DNA from: JAHFHB01 sp964393875
GTDB taxonomy: Bacteria > Omnitrophota > Omnitrophia > Omnitrophales > Aquincolibacteriaceae
Assembly (NCBI GenBank): GCA_964393875.1
Contig: CAYMUZ010000181.1
Coordinates: 1 to 9,231 of the forward strand
Reading direction: 5' to 3'
Length of the DNA stretch: 9,231 bases
Part shown: positions 1 to 6,457 of the stretch, in pieces
How positions within the stretch are numbered: position 1 is the stretch's first letter
How the letters are laid out: every line of letters begins with the position of its first letter
Program-made: the position numbers and the translations under genes
Notes under the pieces: model-generated
Database searches by the model: none
What the model was told of the DNA's origin: nothing
Seen by the model: the letters and a program-made list of their open reading frames with translations, nothing else

Positions 1-472
1 TCAGGCAGCATTGACCGGGCATCTGGTGCTTTCCACATTGCATACCAATGATGCGTGTGGGGCTGTCACACGCCTGGCCGACATGGGCGTACAGCCTTTT
101 TTGATTGCGAGTGCTGTGGTCGGAGTTTTAGCGCAACGGCTTGTGCGCAAACTTTGTCCGTCTTGCCGCGTTCCCTTTGAGCCGCCGGCCGCGCTCTTAA
201 GCGAACTGGAGCTGAGAGCTGGAGAAAATCTCTTTTATGAGTCAAAGGGCTGTGAGCAGTGCAAACATCTTGGCTATGCGGGGCGCACGGCCATTCATGA
301 GTTGTTGGTGCTGACACCTGAACTACGCGAAAAAATTACAGCCCGTGCTCCGCAAAGTGAGCTTGCGGCCGTGGCGATGAAACAGGGCATGCAGATGCTG
401 CGTGCCGGAGGACTTGAAAAAGCAAAGCAGGGCGTGACAACACTTCAGGAAGTGTTGAAAGCCACCGCCTAG
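1..472 (+). CDS. gspE: GspE/PilB-family secretion ATPase, C-terminal part (5' end outside window)
   Basis: This is the C-terminal end of the cytoplasmic hexameric ATPase that powers pilin or pseudopilin assembly. The reading frame is open from base 2 and ends at TAG 470-472. The visible part opens with QAALTGHLVLSTLHTNDA, the conserved His-box stretch of GspE/PilB/MshE proteins. A tetracysteine zinc-binding motif follows: CPSC, a 28-residue spacer, then CEQC, which is typical of GspE and PilB. It leads into the GYAGRTAIHELL segment and the helical C-terminus. Walker A and B and the N-terminal domains lie upstream of the window, so the full length is unknown. The gene ends 20 nt before the gspF-type gene, consistent with one operon. 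The family is certain. Whether it serves a T2SS, a type IV pilus or an MSHA-like pilus cannot be told from this fragment alone. Confidence 0.95.
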   Translation, partial: QAALTGHLVLSTLHTNDACGAVTRLADMGVQPFLIASAVVGVLAQRLVRKLCPSCRVPFEPPAALLSELELRAGENLFYESKGCEQCKHLGYAGRTAIHELLVLTPELREKITARAPQSELAAVAMKQGMQMLRAGGLEKAKQGVTTLQEVLKATA

Positions 473-492
473 AAAAGGGCGCAAAGGGAGAA

Positions 493-1713
493 ATGTCTAA
501 ATTTTTTTACCGGATTGAAGATGTTGACGGAAAAGGAGCCGAGGGGATTTTGGAGGCGGACTCTGAAGAGACGGCCCGGCAGTTTCTAGCGGAGCGTCGG
601 TACCGCATTCTGGAATTGTCGCCGCATCGTGAATACAAAGGATGGCAAGCGTTTCAGGCCCGGTTTGAAAAGGTTCAGCCGGCGGCTTTTAATTTTTTTG
701 TGCGTCAGCTCGCGACGCTGCTCAAGGCGGGTGTGCCGATGTTGACGGCGCTCTTGACTTTGCGCGATGGCTGCAACGATCTGGTACTTAAAAAAACGCT
801 CAATGCAATGTACCACGATGTTGAAAAAGGGAACGGCTTTTCCGAAGCCGCGCAAAAGCACCCGAGAGTTTTTAATCAGCTGTTTAATGCGACGGTGCGT
901 TCCGGAGAAACTATCGGCGAACTTGATAATGTGTTGTTACGGCTTGCCGAGTTACTCGAACGCGATTACCAGACGGCGTCAAAAATTAAATCGGCACTGC
1001 GTTATCCCATCTTGGCGTTCAGCGTGATGACGGTGGCTTTTTTGGCGGCCACGCTTTTTATTATCCCGCGCTTCAAGACTTTATTTTCCAGTTTTGGGGC
1101 AGAACTGCCGCTGCCCACCCGGGTTCTTCTGGGTGCGAGCGACCTCGTGACGAACTATTGGTATTTTGTGATTGCCGCCGCAGGGCTGATCTTTTTTGGG
1201 GTGCGGCGGCATTACAAAACAGAAACCGGCCGGCTTTTTTGGGATGGCCAGCTGACGCGTATTTGGATACTCGGTCCTTTTTTTCGCCAGGCCATGTTTT
1301 CGCGTTTTTCACGCATGCTCGGCATGATGCTTAAGAGCGGGGTCAATATTTTACAGGCCTTGGATCTGGTTGCGGATGTCGTGGATAACGCGATGCTACG
1401 CCGCTCCATTCTGAAAGTTCGTGAAAAAGTAAGTCAGGGACACCCCATGGCCGAACCCATGTCCCACGACGATGTTTTTCCCCTGCTCGTAGTGCAGATT
1501 GTGCGCGTAGGGGAAGAATCTGGAAAGATGGATGACCTACTGGTTCAAATTTCCAGCTACTACGACTCCGAGTTGGATGTGATGGCTAAAAACATGGAGT
1601 CGTTGATCGAACCGTTTTTTATCTTGATGCTGGGTGTGCTTGTTCTTGTTTTAGCCCTCGGAATCTTCCTGCCGATGTGGAATCTGTACGGAGTGATGCT
1701 CAAAGGCGCTTGA
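493..1713 (+). CDS. gspF: GspF/PilC/MshG-family inner-membrane platform protein
   Basis: This 406-residue polytopic inner-membrane protein is of standard family length. It should couple the GspE-type ATPase to the growing pilus. An N-terminal cytoplasmic domain of about 60 residues comes first. Two T2SSF repeats follow, at about residues 67-190 and 269-391. The first carries FFVRQLATLLKAGVP (68-82) and RSGETIGELDNVL. The second carries FSRMLGMMLKSGVN (272-285) and VGEESGKMDDLL (339-350). Hydrophobic segments lie near residues 172-191, 222-238 and 373-395, which is the usual three-helix topology. The ATG at 493 is preceded by AAAGGGAG at 483-490. The GE-SG-L signature is intact in repeat 2 but reads GETIGEL in repeat 1. 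A weak hairpin and an AT-rich gap follow, so transcription may stop or be reset here. Confidence 0.96.
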   Translation: MSKFFYRIEDVDGKGAEGILEADSEETARQFLAERRYRILELSPHREYKGWQAFQARFEKVQPAAFNFFVRQLATLLKAGVPMLTALLTLRDGCNDLVLKKTLNAMYHDVEKGNGFSEAAQKHPRVFNQLFNATVRSGETIGELDNVLLRLAELLERDYQTASKIKSALRYPILAFSVMTVAFLAATLFIIPRFKTLFSSFGAELPLPTRVLLGASDLVTNYWYFVIAAAGLIFFGVRRHYKTETGRLFWDGQLTRIWILGPFFRQAMFSRFSRMLGMMLKSGVNILQALDLVADVVDNAMLRRSILKVREKVSQGHPMAEPMSHDDVFPLLVVQIVRVGEESGKMDDLLVQISSYYDSELDVMAKNMESLIEPFFILMLGVLVLVLALGIFLPMWNLYGVMLKGA

Positions 1714-1717
1714 GCTT

Positions 1718-1748
1718 CGATTCCGGCTGCGCGCTCGCTCCGGAATTT
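1718..1748 (+). terminator. Weak hairpin after the platform gene, possible terminator
   Basis: TTCCGG (1721-1726) pairs exactly with CCGGAA (1740-1745) a few bases after the gspF stop. One more A-T pair extends the stem outside, and a small GCG/CGC pairing is possible inside. Only three Ts (1746-1748) follow, so this is a poor intrinsic terminator. It could equally be a 3'-end stabilising stem. Confidence 0.3.
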
Positions 1749-1908
1749 GCCAAGCTGCTTAAACAATTTCAATCGCTGAAATTAGTCCTAACCTATTTTC
1801 ACATAAGCAGTTGTCTTGAATAATAAGTTTTTTTGATAGTAATCGATCTTGAATGAATGTGAGAGTATAGAAAAATTGCATTTAGATCGGTTTTATTTTA
1901 TGAAACAG

Positions 1909-1917
1909 TGCTATACT
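1909..1917 (+). promoter_or_regulatory. Extended -10 promoter for the pilin gene
   Basis: TGCTATACT matches the extended -10 form TGn-TATAAT with one mismatch in the hexamer. No good -35 box sits 16-18 nt upstream, which is acceptable for an extended -10 promoter. The preceding 110 nt are strongly AT-rich and could act as UP-element or curved DNA. Transcription would start near 1924, giving a 5' leader of about 32 nt that contains the AGGAGG at 1941-1946. The call rests on consensus match and position only. Confidence 0.5.
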
Positions 1918-1940
1918 ATCCACAGTGAGTATCAATAACG

Positions 1941-1946
1941 AGGAGG
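1941..1946 (+). promoter_or_regulatory. Perfect Shine-Dalgarno for the pilin gene
   Basis: AGGAGG ends 9 nt before the ATG at 1956. It is among the strongest ribosome binding sites in the window, as expected for an abundant structural subunit. It favours 1956 over the in-frame ATG at 1962. Confidence 0.75.
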
Positions 1947-1955
1947 TTATTCGAT

Positions 1956-2378
1956 ATGAATATGATAAGAAAAAACATGAAAAGTGAACGTGGTTTTACA
2001 CTGATTGAAGTGGTTATTGTAATGGTGATTCTTGGGATTTTGGCGGTGGTGGCCATTCCAAAGTTTGTGGATTTGACGACCAATGCCAAGGTTTCAGCGA
2101 CTCAAGCGACACTGGGTTCTATCCGTTCAGTGCTGGCGATTGAGTATGCAAAGAATGCGGCCAATGGCAGCCCGGCTTTCCCGGCGTCGATTGGAGCCGC
2201 TAATTTTGCAAATAACCAGGAACCCAAGAACAGTTTGACTGGCATTTCCGGTGCTGTTGCAGTGGCAAGCGCGCCAACGGGCACGGCAACGGATGCCACC
2301 AAAGGTTTTTGGTACATTGTCGCAACGGGTGTTTCCGGAGCTTATTCCGACGGAACGACCGATACGAGCGCCTGGTAG
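1956..2378 (+). CDS. Type IV pilin / pseudopilin-like subunit (MshA-like), class III signal
   Basis: This 140-residue prepilin would be cleaved after Gly13 by a prepilin peptidase, methylated at Phe+1 and polymerised by the locus machinery. The leader is 13 residues and positively charged. The signature reads ERG followed by FTLIEVVIVMVILGILAVVA, with the conserved Glu at +5. The motif AIPKFVDL then resembles the start of MshA-type pilins (APKF-L). The mature part is about 127 residues, small and rich in Ala, Gly, Ser and Thr. It contains no cysteine, so no C-terminal disulfide loop is possible. The C-terminus has GFWYIVATG and ends in Trp. The GspG segment around a YPT-type turn and its calcium loop are not apparent, so I do not call it GspG. 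Its own promoter, strong RBS and terminator suggest it is made at a higher level than the machinery. Major pilin is inferred. Confidence 0.9.
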   Translation: MNMIRKNMKSERGFTLIEVVIVMVILGILAVVAIPKFVDLTTNAKVSATQATLGSIRSVLAIEYAKNAANGSPAFPASIGAANFANNQEPKNSLTGISGAVAVASAPTGTATDATKGFWYIVATGVSGAYSDGTTDTSAW

Positions 2379-2396
2379 TTGATTTTCTGTTCACGC

Positions 2397-2433
2397 AAAA
2401 AAGCGGAGGAGCTTCGGCTTCTCCGCTTTTTTT
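2397..2433 (+). terminator. Strong intrinsic terminator of the pilin gene, UUCG tetraloop
   Basis: An 11-bp stem (2402-2412 with 2417-2427, one G-U pair) is closed by a TTCG tetraloop at 2413-2416 and followed by seven Ts (2427-2433). A matching A-run precedes the stem (2397-2402), so it could also work on the - strand. It lies 18 nt after the pilin stop codon and closes the pilin transcription unit. Confidence 0.93.
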
Positions 2434-2508
2434 GTCAAACCATCTGCGTTTTTGACCGATAATCTTACCCGGATCTTATTGCGGTTCTAAAAATGTTCTC
2501 AAGTAGAA

Positions 2509-2626
2509 AGGCCTCGCTCTTTCTGCTAGTACCTTCCGACATTTGATTTTGTGTGTTAACGGTACAGTACTGTGCAGCCCCATAAATTCAATCGGAGCGC
2601 AGTACTAGACAAAAGAGCGGGGGCCT
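2509..2626. repeat. Long imperfect inverted repeat / 118-nt hairpin, possible structured RNA or MITE-like element
   Basis: The outer stem pairs 2509-2522 with 2612-2626 (14 pairs, one bulged G). CTAGTAC (2526-2532) pairs exactly with GTACTAG (2602-2608). TCCGA (2535-2539) pairs with TCGGA (2592-2596). TTGA and TTTGTG (2543-2553) pair with 2581-2591 with one mismatch and one G-U. The apex GTACA (2562-2566) pairs with TGTGC (2571-2575) around a GTAC loop. The result is a nearly continuous rod with small internal loops. No run of Ts follows, so it is not a simple terminator. It ends 18 nt before the next gene's ATG, so it could be a 5' leader structure. It could instead be a small RNA or an inserted repeat: AGTAG occurs on both flanks, at 2502-2506 and 2629-2633. 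No known RNA family is recognised. Confidence 0.6.
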
Positions 2627-2644
2627 GGAGTAGGTTCCTATTTG

Positions 2645-4384
2645 ATGAAGTTCGGTTTGAAACAAGCGGAAAGACTGCAAAAATTTCTTATGCGCAGACG
2701 CGGCCGATTCATTCTCGGCTTCGATCAAGGGACGTGTGCTTTGCGTTACGTACTCTGGGATCGTGAAAAGCGTCAGATTGCCGGCTGGAAGCAGTTCGAT
2801 CTAGATGCCCGCGAAGGGGATCACAAACGCCGGACGGTTGTTGAAACGCTTAAAGAGATTATTCGGGAACTGCCCAAGAATCAAATCGCCGCTGTCCATT
2901 TGCATTTGCAGGGAGAGTTTCTCATCACTGGCCATCTAGAGCTGGCGGCCGATCATCACCCCGCAGATGCGGCCCGCGTGCGCGCGGAAATGCGCTCTCG
3001 TCTTGGTTTTCCCATTGACAGGGCCGCTTATCTTTGGCGAGAGATCGCACCCCGCGTGCCTTTGTCTGTGAAGACTGAGGCCGACTCTCAAGAGGCGAAA
3101 AACTTGCGGACGATTCATTACGCGGCCTGCCAAAAAACCGCCTTGCTGCCGCTGATTGAGATGGTGACGGCTCTTTTTGAACTTGTGCCTGAAGTAACCA
3201 CACAGGGGTACGCGTTCGAAGGTCTGTTGGATCTTGTCGGGCACCACAATGAATCGGGCGCGACCGCTCTTGTGAGCGGCGGGCGAAGCATTACCAGCAT
3301 TTCCATCTTCAAACAGAACCGGCTTGTCTTCGAACGCGAAATCCCTTTAGCGGGGCAGGACATCACGCGGTCCATCTTCATCCATTTTTTGCAGGGCAAG
3401 TCTCTTCACAATGCCAATGACCTCAGCATTGCAGAGACATTTAAGAAGAAAAGTTTTATTGCTGGATATCCGCCAGCGGCGACTCTTGCAGGGCTTTCGC
3501 CCGCTGCGGCTCCGTTGAATGAAGAGGCGAACCATAGGCTTGGTCAAAGCATGCAGGGTGTTTTGGGTGCGTGGGTTCAGGATTTGCGGCTCTCTTTTGC
3601 GTATTTTAACGAACATTACGATCCTATCCCCATTACGCAGATTTTGTTTCTGGGCGGGATGGCGAATCATCAAAACCTGGATCGCTACCTTTGTCAGGAG
3701 CTGAATATTCCAGTTGAGACACTTGTCTGTGACCCAACCAAGATTTCCGTCTCTCCCGGGGTTCCCGGAGGAGACGAGTGGTTTAAGCATTTCAATGAAT
3801 ATGCCATGGCTTGTGCCCTTGCGCTGAAGGAACCCGGGGATTTTAGCCTCACTCCGACCGAGCTCAGACGGGTGGACTGGAATTTTCTTTTGAAACCTGC
3901 TTTGCGCATTTTCTCCGCCACAGCACTCATCTTTTGTATCGCTGCTTTTGGTGTTTTGCGTTTCCAAAAAAGCCACTTGCAGCAAGTCAGAAAAATCATC
4001 GCAGAGCACCGTGGTTTTTTGAATCTTTTGGAAGGGCCTTTTTCAGAGATGACCCGCTGGGAACAGTTTTTTGCCCATGCCGACTATGACGCAATGAGTG
4101 CGCCGGATTTTTTAAAACAGCTGGCTCGCATCACACCCGAGAACATGCTTTTGGTGAAGCTGGTGGTGAATCGGCGGTCTCTGGAACTTTATATGGAGGG
4201 TTCCATTTACGGAGATGCCAAGAAGCGTGCGATTACGCTGGCAGAGTTTACGCGCGCGCTTAAAGAAAGCGGTGGGGTCGAACATTTGGAGGTGCCTCTG
4301 TGGGAGCCAAGCAGTTCAGGGATCGACAAAGGAGTTTTTAAACTCACGGCTCGGTTCGTGACCCGAAAAGGCGGCACAGCTTGA
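2645..4384 (+). CDS. GspL/MshI-like assembly protein: PilM actin-like domain fused to PilN-like membrane domain
   Basis: This 579-residue protein likely forms the inner-membrane assembly ring and bridges the ATPase to the periplasm. Residues 21-400 form a cytoplasmic PilM/actin-like domain. It has a phosphate-1-like motif ILGFDQGTCALRYV (23-36), a phosphate-2 region (208-240, including FEREIPLAGQDIT) and an adenosine-type motif ILFLGGMANHQNLDRYL (333-349). SLTPTELRR (401-409) resembles the NLLPPELRR that opens PilN proteins. A membrane segment spans about 418-437. The periplasmic part (about 440-575) has a short coiled region and a ferredoxin-like domain containing FLKQLARITPENMLL. The whole architecture is that of GspL. 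The usual phosphate-2 Asp position appears to be Ser211. The start is uncertain: ATG 2645 is chosen, but TTG 2642 and ATG 2690 are alternatives, and only weak GGAG or TAGG sites precede it. The stop overlaps the next start. Confidence 0.88.
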   Translation: MKFGLKQAERLQKFLMRRRGRFILGFDQGTCALRYVLWDREKRQIAGWKQFDLDAREGDHKRRTVVETLKEIIRELPKNQIAAVHLHLQGEFLITGHLELAADHHPADAARVRAEMRSRLGFPIDRAAYLWREIAPRVPLSVKTEADSQEAKNLRTIHYAACQKTALLPLIEMVTALFELVPEVTTQGYAFEGLLDLVGHHNESGATALVSGGRSITSISIFKQNRLVFEREIPLAGQDITRSIFIHFLQGKSLHNANDLSIAETFKKKSFIAGYPPAATLAGLSPAAAPLNEEANHRLGQSMQGVLGAWVQDLRLSFAYFNEHYDPIPITQILFLGGMANHQNLDRYLCQELNIPVETLVCDPTKISVSPGVPGGDEWFKHFNEYAMACALALKEPGDFSLTPTELRRVDWNFLLKPALRIFSATALIFCIAAFGVLRFQKSHLQQVRKIIAEHRGFLNLLEGPFSEMTRWEQFFAHADYDAMSAPDFLKQLARITPENMLLVKLVVNRRSLELYMEGSIYGDAKKRAITLAEFTRALKESGGVEHLEVPLWEPSSSGIDKGVFKLTARFVTRKGGTA

Positions 4385-4977
4385 TTGCGATTAACCAGAC
4401 GCAAAAGCAGTGGGTTTTTGCGGCGGGGGCGATTGTTTTTTTCTTCGGATTTTTACTGCTGGTGCTTTGCCCCCAATATGCGGCCGTTCGAAAGCTGGTT
4501 CTGGATGTCCGCGGAGCTGCCCGGGACAATGCCGTGCTTGAAAGGCAGATTCTGACGGTGAACAAATCTGGCCGCCGGCTTGAGGATATTCAGGAAAAAC
4601 TGCATGCTTATCAGGCGAAAACCCCCTCCTACGAGGACCTCCCGTATGTGTTGGATGTGGTGGCTTCCTCGGCGCAGGCGGATGGCCTCAAGGTGGTTTC
4701 GCTGCAAGCGCTTGACGAACAACCTGCTTCGCAGACGCCGGCATTTCTGGATCAAGGTCAGGCGATTCGCTTTGCCGTCATGAATTTGCAGGCAGACGGA
4801 ACTTTTATTCAAATCGAACACTATCTGGAGGGGCTTGAAAAAATGCCCTTTGAGGTATTACTGCAGTCGGTGATGTTTAAAAATTCGGTTCCGGTCGAAG
4901 CCCACAGCCGCGAGCCGATTCTTGCCGCGGAGATTCGAATAGAGGTTGCAATGCGTTTTCCACAAAAGAGTCTTTAG
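4381..4977 (+). CDS. GspM/PilO/MshJ-like inner-membrane assembly protein
   Basis: This 198-residue bitopic protein has a short cytoplasmic tail and one membrane helix (about residues 11-30). A predicted coiled coil follows (about 35-80), then a periplasmic ferredoxin-like domain (about 85-195). The segment FIQIEHYLEGLEKMPFEVLL (142-161) matches the helix-strand pattern conserved in PilO and GspM. These proteins pair with GspL or PilN in the inner-membrane ring, which fits the preceding gene. The start is a TTG at 4381 that overlaps the upstream TGA (TTGA, 4381-4384), implying translational coupling. AAAGG at 4367-4371 could serve as its ribosome binding site. No ATG lies near in this frame. 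The family call rests on fold pattern, length and position rather than strong sequence identity. Confidence 0.8.
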   Translation: MIAINQTQKQWVFAAGAIVFFFGFLLLVLCPQYAAVRKLVLDVRGAARDNAVLERQILTVNKSGRRLEDIQEKLHAYQAKTPSYEDLPYVLDVVASSAQADGLKVVSLQALDEQPASQTPAFLDQGQAIRFAVMNLQADGTFIQIEHYLEGLEKMPFEVLLQSVMFKNSVPVEAHSREPILAAEIRIEVAMRFPQKSL

Positions 4978-4991
4978 AAAGGGGGGCTTCT

Positions 4992-5555
4992 ATGCCGAAT
5001 CACCCAGAGTCATCCTCTCCGCAGGAGTCCTCCGCAGTGCGGTTTCTTGAAACCAATCCCTTGGGATCCAAGAAGAAACAATCAGAGGCGAAACCGGGAC
5101 AGCTTTATTTGTTGTTGGCTCTTTTAGCGGTTTTAATCTGGGTGCTTTTTCATTTTCCCACCGGTTCCTTCCGCAAACCCAGTCATGTTCCTTCAGCAGT
5201 ATCCCCCGTGCCGCCGTATCCGGTGGGGGTACAAAAGGCGATTGAGCCCGCCAGGGTGAAGCAATCTCAGGAATCTGCCTCATTGCGCAGTAGCCCTTTT
5301 TCGATGGAGGACCGCGGCTCTGTTGCGCCCGCGCCGGCTCCTGCTTTACCTGTTTTATCCGGAATTCTTACGGAGCCATCGGGTCAGGGAGGGCAGGCAT
5401 ATGCCGTCATTAATGGAACGGTAGTTAAAAAGGGTGACCGGGTGGCCGATAACCTTGTTAAAGAGATTGCCGCCGAAACAGTGACGTTACAAAAGGAAGA
5501 CGGCGAGGTGTTTGATCTTCGCCTCGAGCCGTCCAAAACATCGGAGAGCGAGTGA
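4992..5555 (+). CDS. GspC/PilP/MshK-like single-pass protein with C-terminal HR-like domain
   Basis: This 187-residue inner-membrane protein probably links the assembly ring to the secretin. It has a cytoplasmic N-terminus of about 36 polar residues and one membrane helix (about 37-54). A Pro/Ala/Ser-rich periplasmic linker (about 55-118) leads to a compact beta domain (119-180). That domain carries LPVLSGIL, then AYAVINGTVVKKGDRV, then VTLQKEDGEVFDLRL. The pattern of GI, NG, GD and L-L is typical of the small HR domains of GspC, PilP, MshK and GspB. There is no PDZ domain, unlike classical GspC. The ATG at 4992 follows AAAGGGGGG (4978-4986). The stop overlaps the next start (GTGA). The HR domain is clearly similar to that of the gene at 6454, two genes downstream. 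Confidence 0.75.
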   Translation: MPNHPESSSPQESSAVRFLETNPLGSKKKQSEAKPGQLYLLLALLAVLIWVLFHFPTGSFRKPSHVPSAVSPVPPYPVGVQKAIEPARVKQSQESASLRSSPFSMEDRGSVAPAPAPALPVLSGILTEPSGQGGQAYAVINGTVVKKGDRVADNLVKEIAAETVTLQKEDGEVFDLRLEPSKTSESE

Positions 5556-6457
5556 CCATCGCAGAAGCTATTCCCATTTCGTCCGTCTGTGAACCGGATT
5601 TTATCCGGGAATATGCCGAGAGACGAAATGCTTTTTTCGGCTTTCGTGAAGAGCCGTTTCGGAACACGCCCGACCCTGATTTTTTCTTTATGAGCGCTGG
5701 CCACCGGGAAGCTCTCTACAGCCTGCTTTTTGGTATTCAGGAACGCCATGGATTTTTGGTGATTGCAGGAGAAATCGGAGCTGGCAAGACCACGTTGTCA
5801 CGCCTGCTCTTGCGGCACTTGCCGCCCGAAATTAAAACGGCTTTTGTGCTCAACCCAAAAATGCCGCCTTCCGCCTTGCTTTCCGGAATCGTGCGTGACT
5901 TTGGCATTCAAGAAAAAGGGCGTAGCAAAACAGCCTGCTTTGCGGCGCTGGAACGTTTTTTGGTAGAGGGTGCCGGCACAAAACAAAATGCGGTGCTCGT
6001 CATCGACGAGGCGCAGGGGCTTGACCTGCGGCTGCTTGAAGAATTGCGCATGCTTTCAAATTTGGAAACAGTGAAACAAAAGCTCTTGCAGATTGTTTTG
6101 ATCGGTCAACCGGAACTTAAAGAGAAATTGAGCCGTCCGTCCCTCGAGCAGCTGCGACAGCGGGTCGGGCTCTTTTTACAGCTGCGAGCGATGGAACTTG
6201 GCGAAACCCGCGATTATATTTTTCACAGGCTCCGCTGCGCCTCAGGCGGTCAATTGGGGCTGTCGCTGGATGACGATCTTTTGAAAAATATTCACGGATT
6301 GTCCCGCGGCATTCCACGTTTGATTAACAGTCTTTGCGATCGCATTCTCATGGCGGCCTATTTTGCCGGTACCCCCCATCTTTCAGTCGATGTGGCGGGG
6401 CAGGCGCTGGAGGAAATGGATTTTGTGTGCGGGGTTTTAGAGGAGGGTTCCGTATGA
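5552..6457 (+). CDS. ExeA/MshM-like AAA+ ATPase
   Basis: This 301-residue cytoplasmic AAA ATPase is of the ExeA/GspA/MshM group, which helps assemble or place secretins. The family entry motif FFGFREEPFRNTPDPDFFF (28-46) is followed by HREAL. Walker A is GEIGAGKT (73-80) and Walker B is AVLVIDEAQ (147-155). A sensor-like IGQPELKEKL (184-193) and LRQRV with candidate arginine fingers (201-205) follow. The C-terminal lid contains SRGIPRLINSLCDRILMAAY (251-270). The protein stops after the AAA module, with no membrane helix and no peptidoglycan-binding domain. That is the MshM length rather than the longer ExeA. The GTG start at 5552 overlaps the upstream stop and has GGAG at 5543-5546. It gives about 22 residues before the usual family start, so a later start is possible but has no better support. 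Confidence 0.92.
   Translation: MTIAEAIPISSVCEPDFIREYAERRNAFFGFREEPFRNTPDPDFFFMSAGHREALYSLLFGIQERHGFLVIAGEIGAGKTTLSRLLLRHLPPEIKTAFVLNPKMPPSALLSGIVRDFGIQEKGRSKTACFAALERFLVEGAGTKQNAVLVIDEAQGLDLRLLEELRMLSNLETVKQKLLQIVLIGQPELKEKLSRPSLEQLRQRVGLFLQLRAMELGETRDYIFHRLRCASGGQLGLSLDDDLLKNIHGLSRGIPRLINSLCDRILMAAYFAGTPHLSVDVAGQALEEMDFVCGVLEEGSV
6442..6447 (+). promoter_or_regulatory. Ribosome binding site fixing the GspB-like start at 6454
   Basis: GGAGGG lies 6 nt before the ATG at 6454. The frame is open further upstream to 6334. This site, the ATGA overlap and the canonical MSLI-DAL beginning together identify the true start. Confidence 0.85.

Noticed and set aside
1866..1880. TTGCA at 1876-1880 as the -12 part of a sigma-54 promoter for the pilin
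   Set aside because: No GG occurs at the required distance upstream, so the -24 element is missing.
1844..1889. CGATCT (1844-1849) and AGATCG (1884-1889) as an inverted operator pair
   Set aside because: Six-base arms 34 nt apart in an AT-rich gap are expected by chance. There is no further symmetry.
2452..2480. Possible promoter before the assembly operon: TTGACC, 17 nt, CTTATT
   Set aside because: The -35 is good but the -10 matches only three of six positions. GATAAT at 2458-2463 is a better -10 but has no -35 at a normal distance. The operon may have a promoter here, but I cannot place it.
2631..2640. TAGG-TT-CCTA inverted repeat just before the PilM-like start
   Set aside because: The arms are four bases with a two-base spacer, too small for a stable RNA stem or a confident operator.
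2572..2766. 64-residue + strand open frame across the hairpin and the start of the PilM-like gene
   Set aside because: It runs through the structured gap into another frame of a real gene and has no recognisable content.
3347..4009. 220-residue open frame on the - strand opposite the PilM-like gene
   Set aside because: It lies wholly antisense to a well-supported gene. Its composition is low in order, with no domain pattern and no convincing ribosome binding site. It is a coding shadow.
6334..6453. Upstream in-frame extension of the GspB-like gene by 40 codons
   Set aside because: It overlaps the ATPase gene, its translation is Gly/Arg/Cys-rich without family likeness, and the MSLI-DAL start at 6454 has its own GGAGGG and an ATGA overlap.
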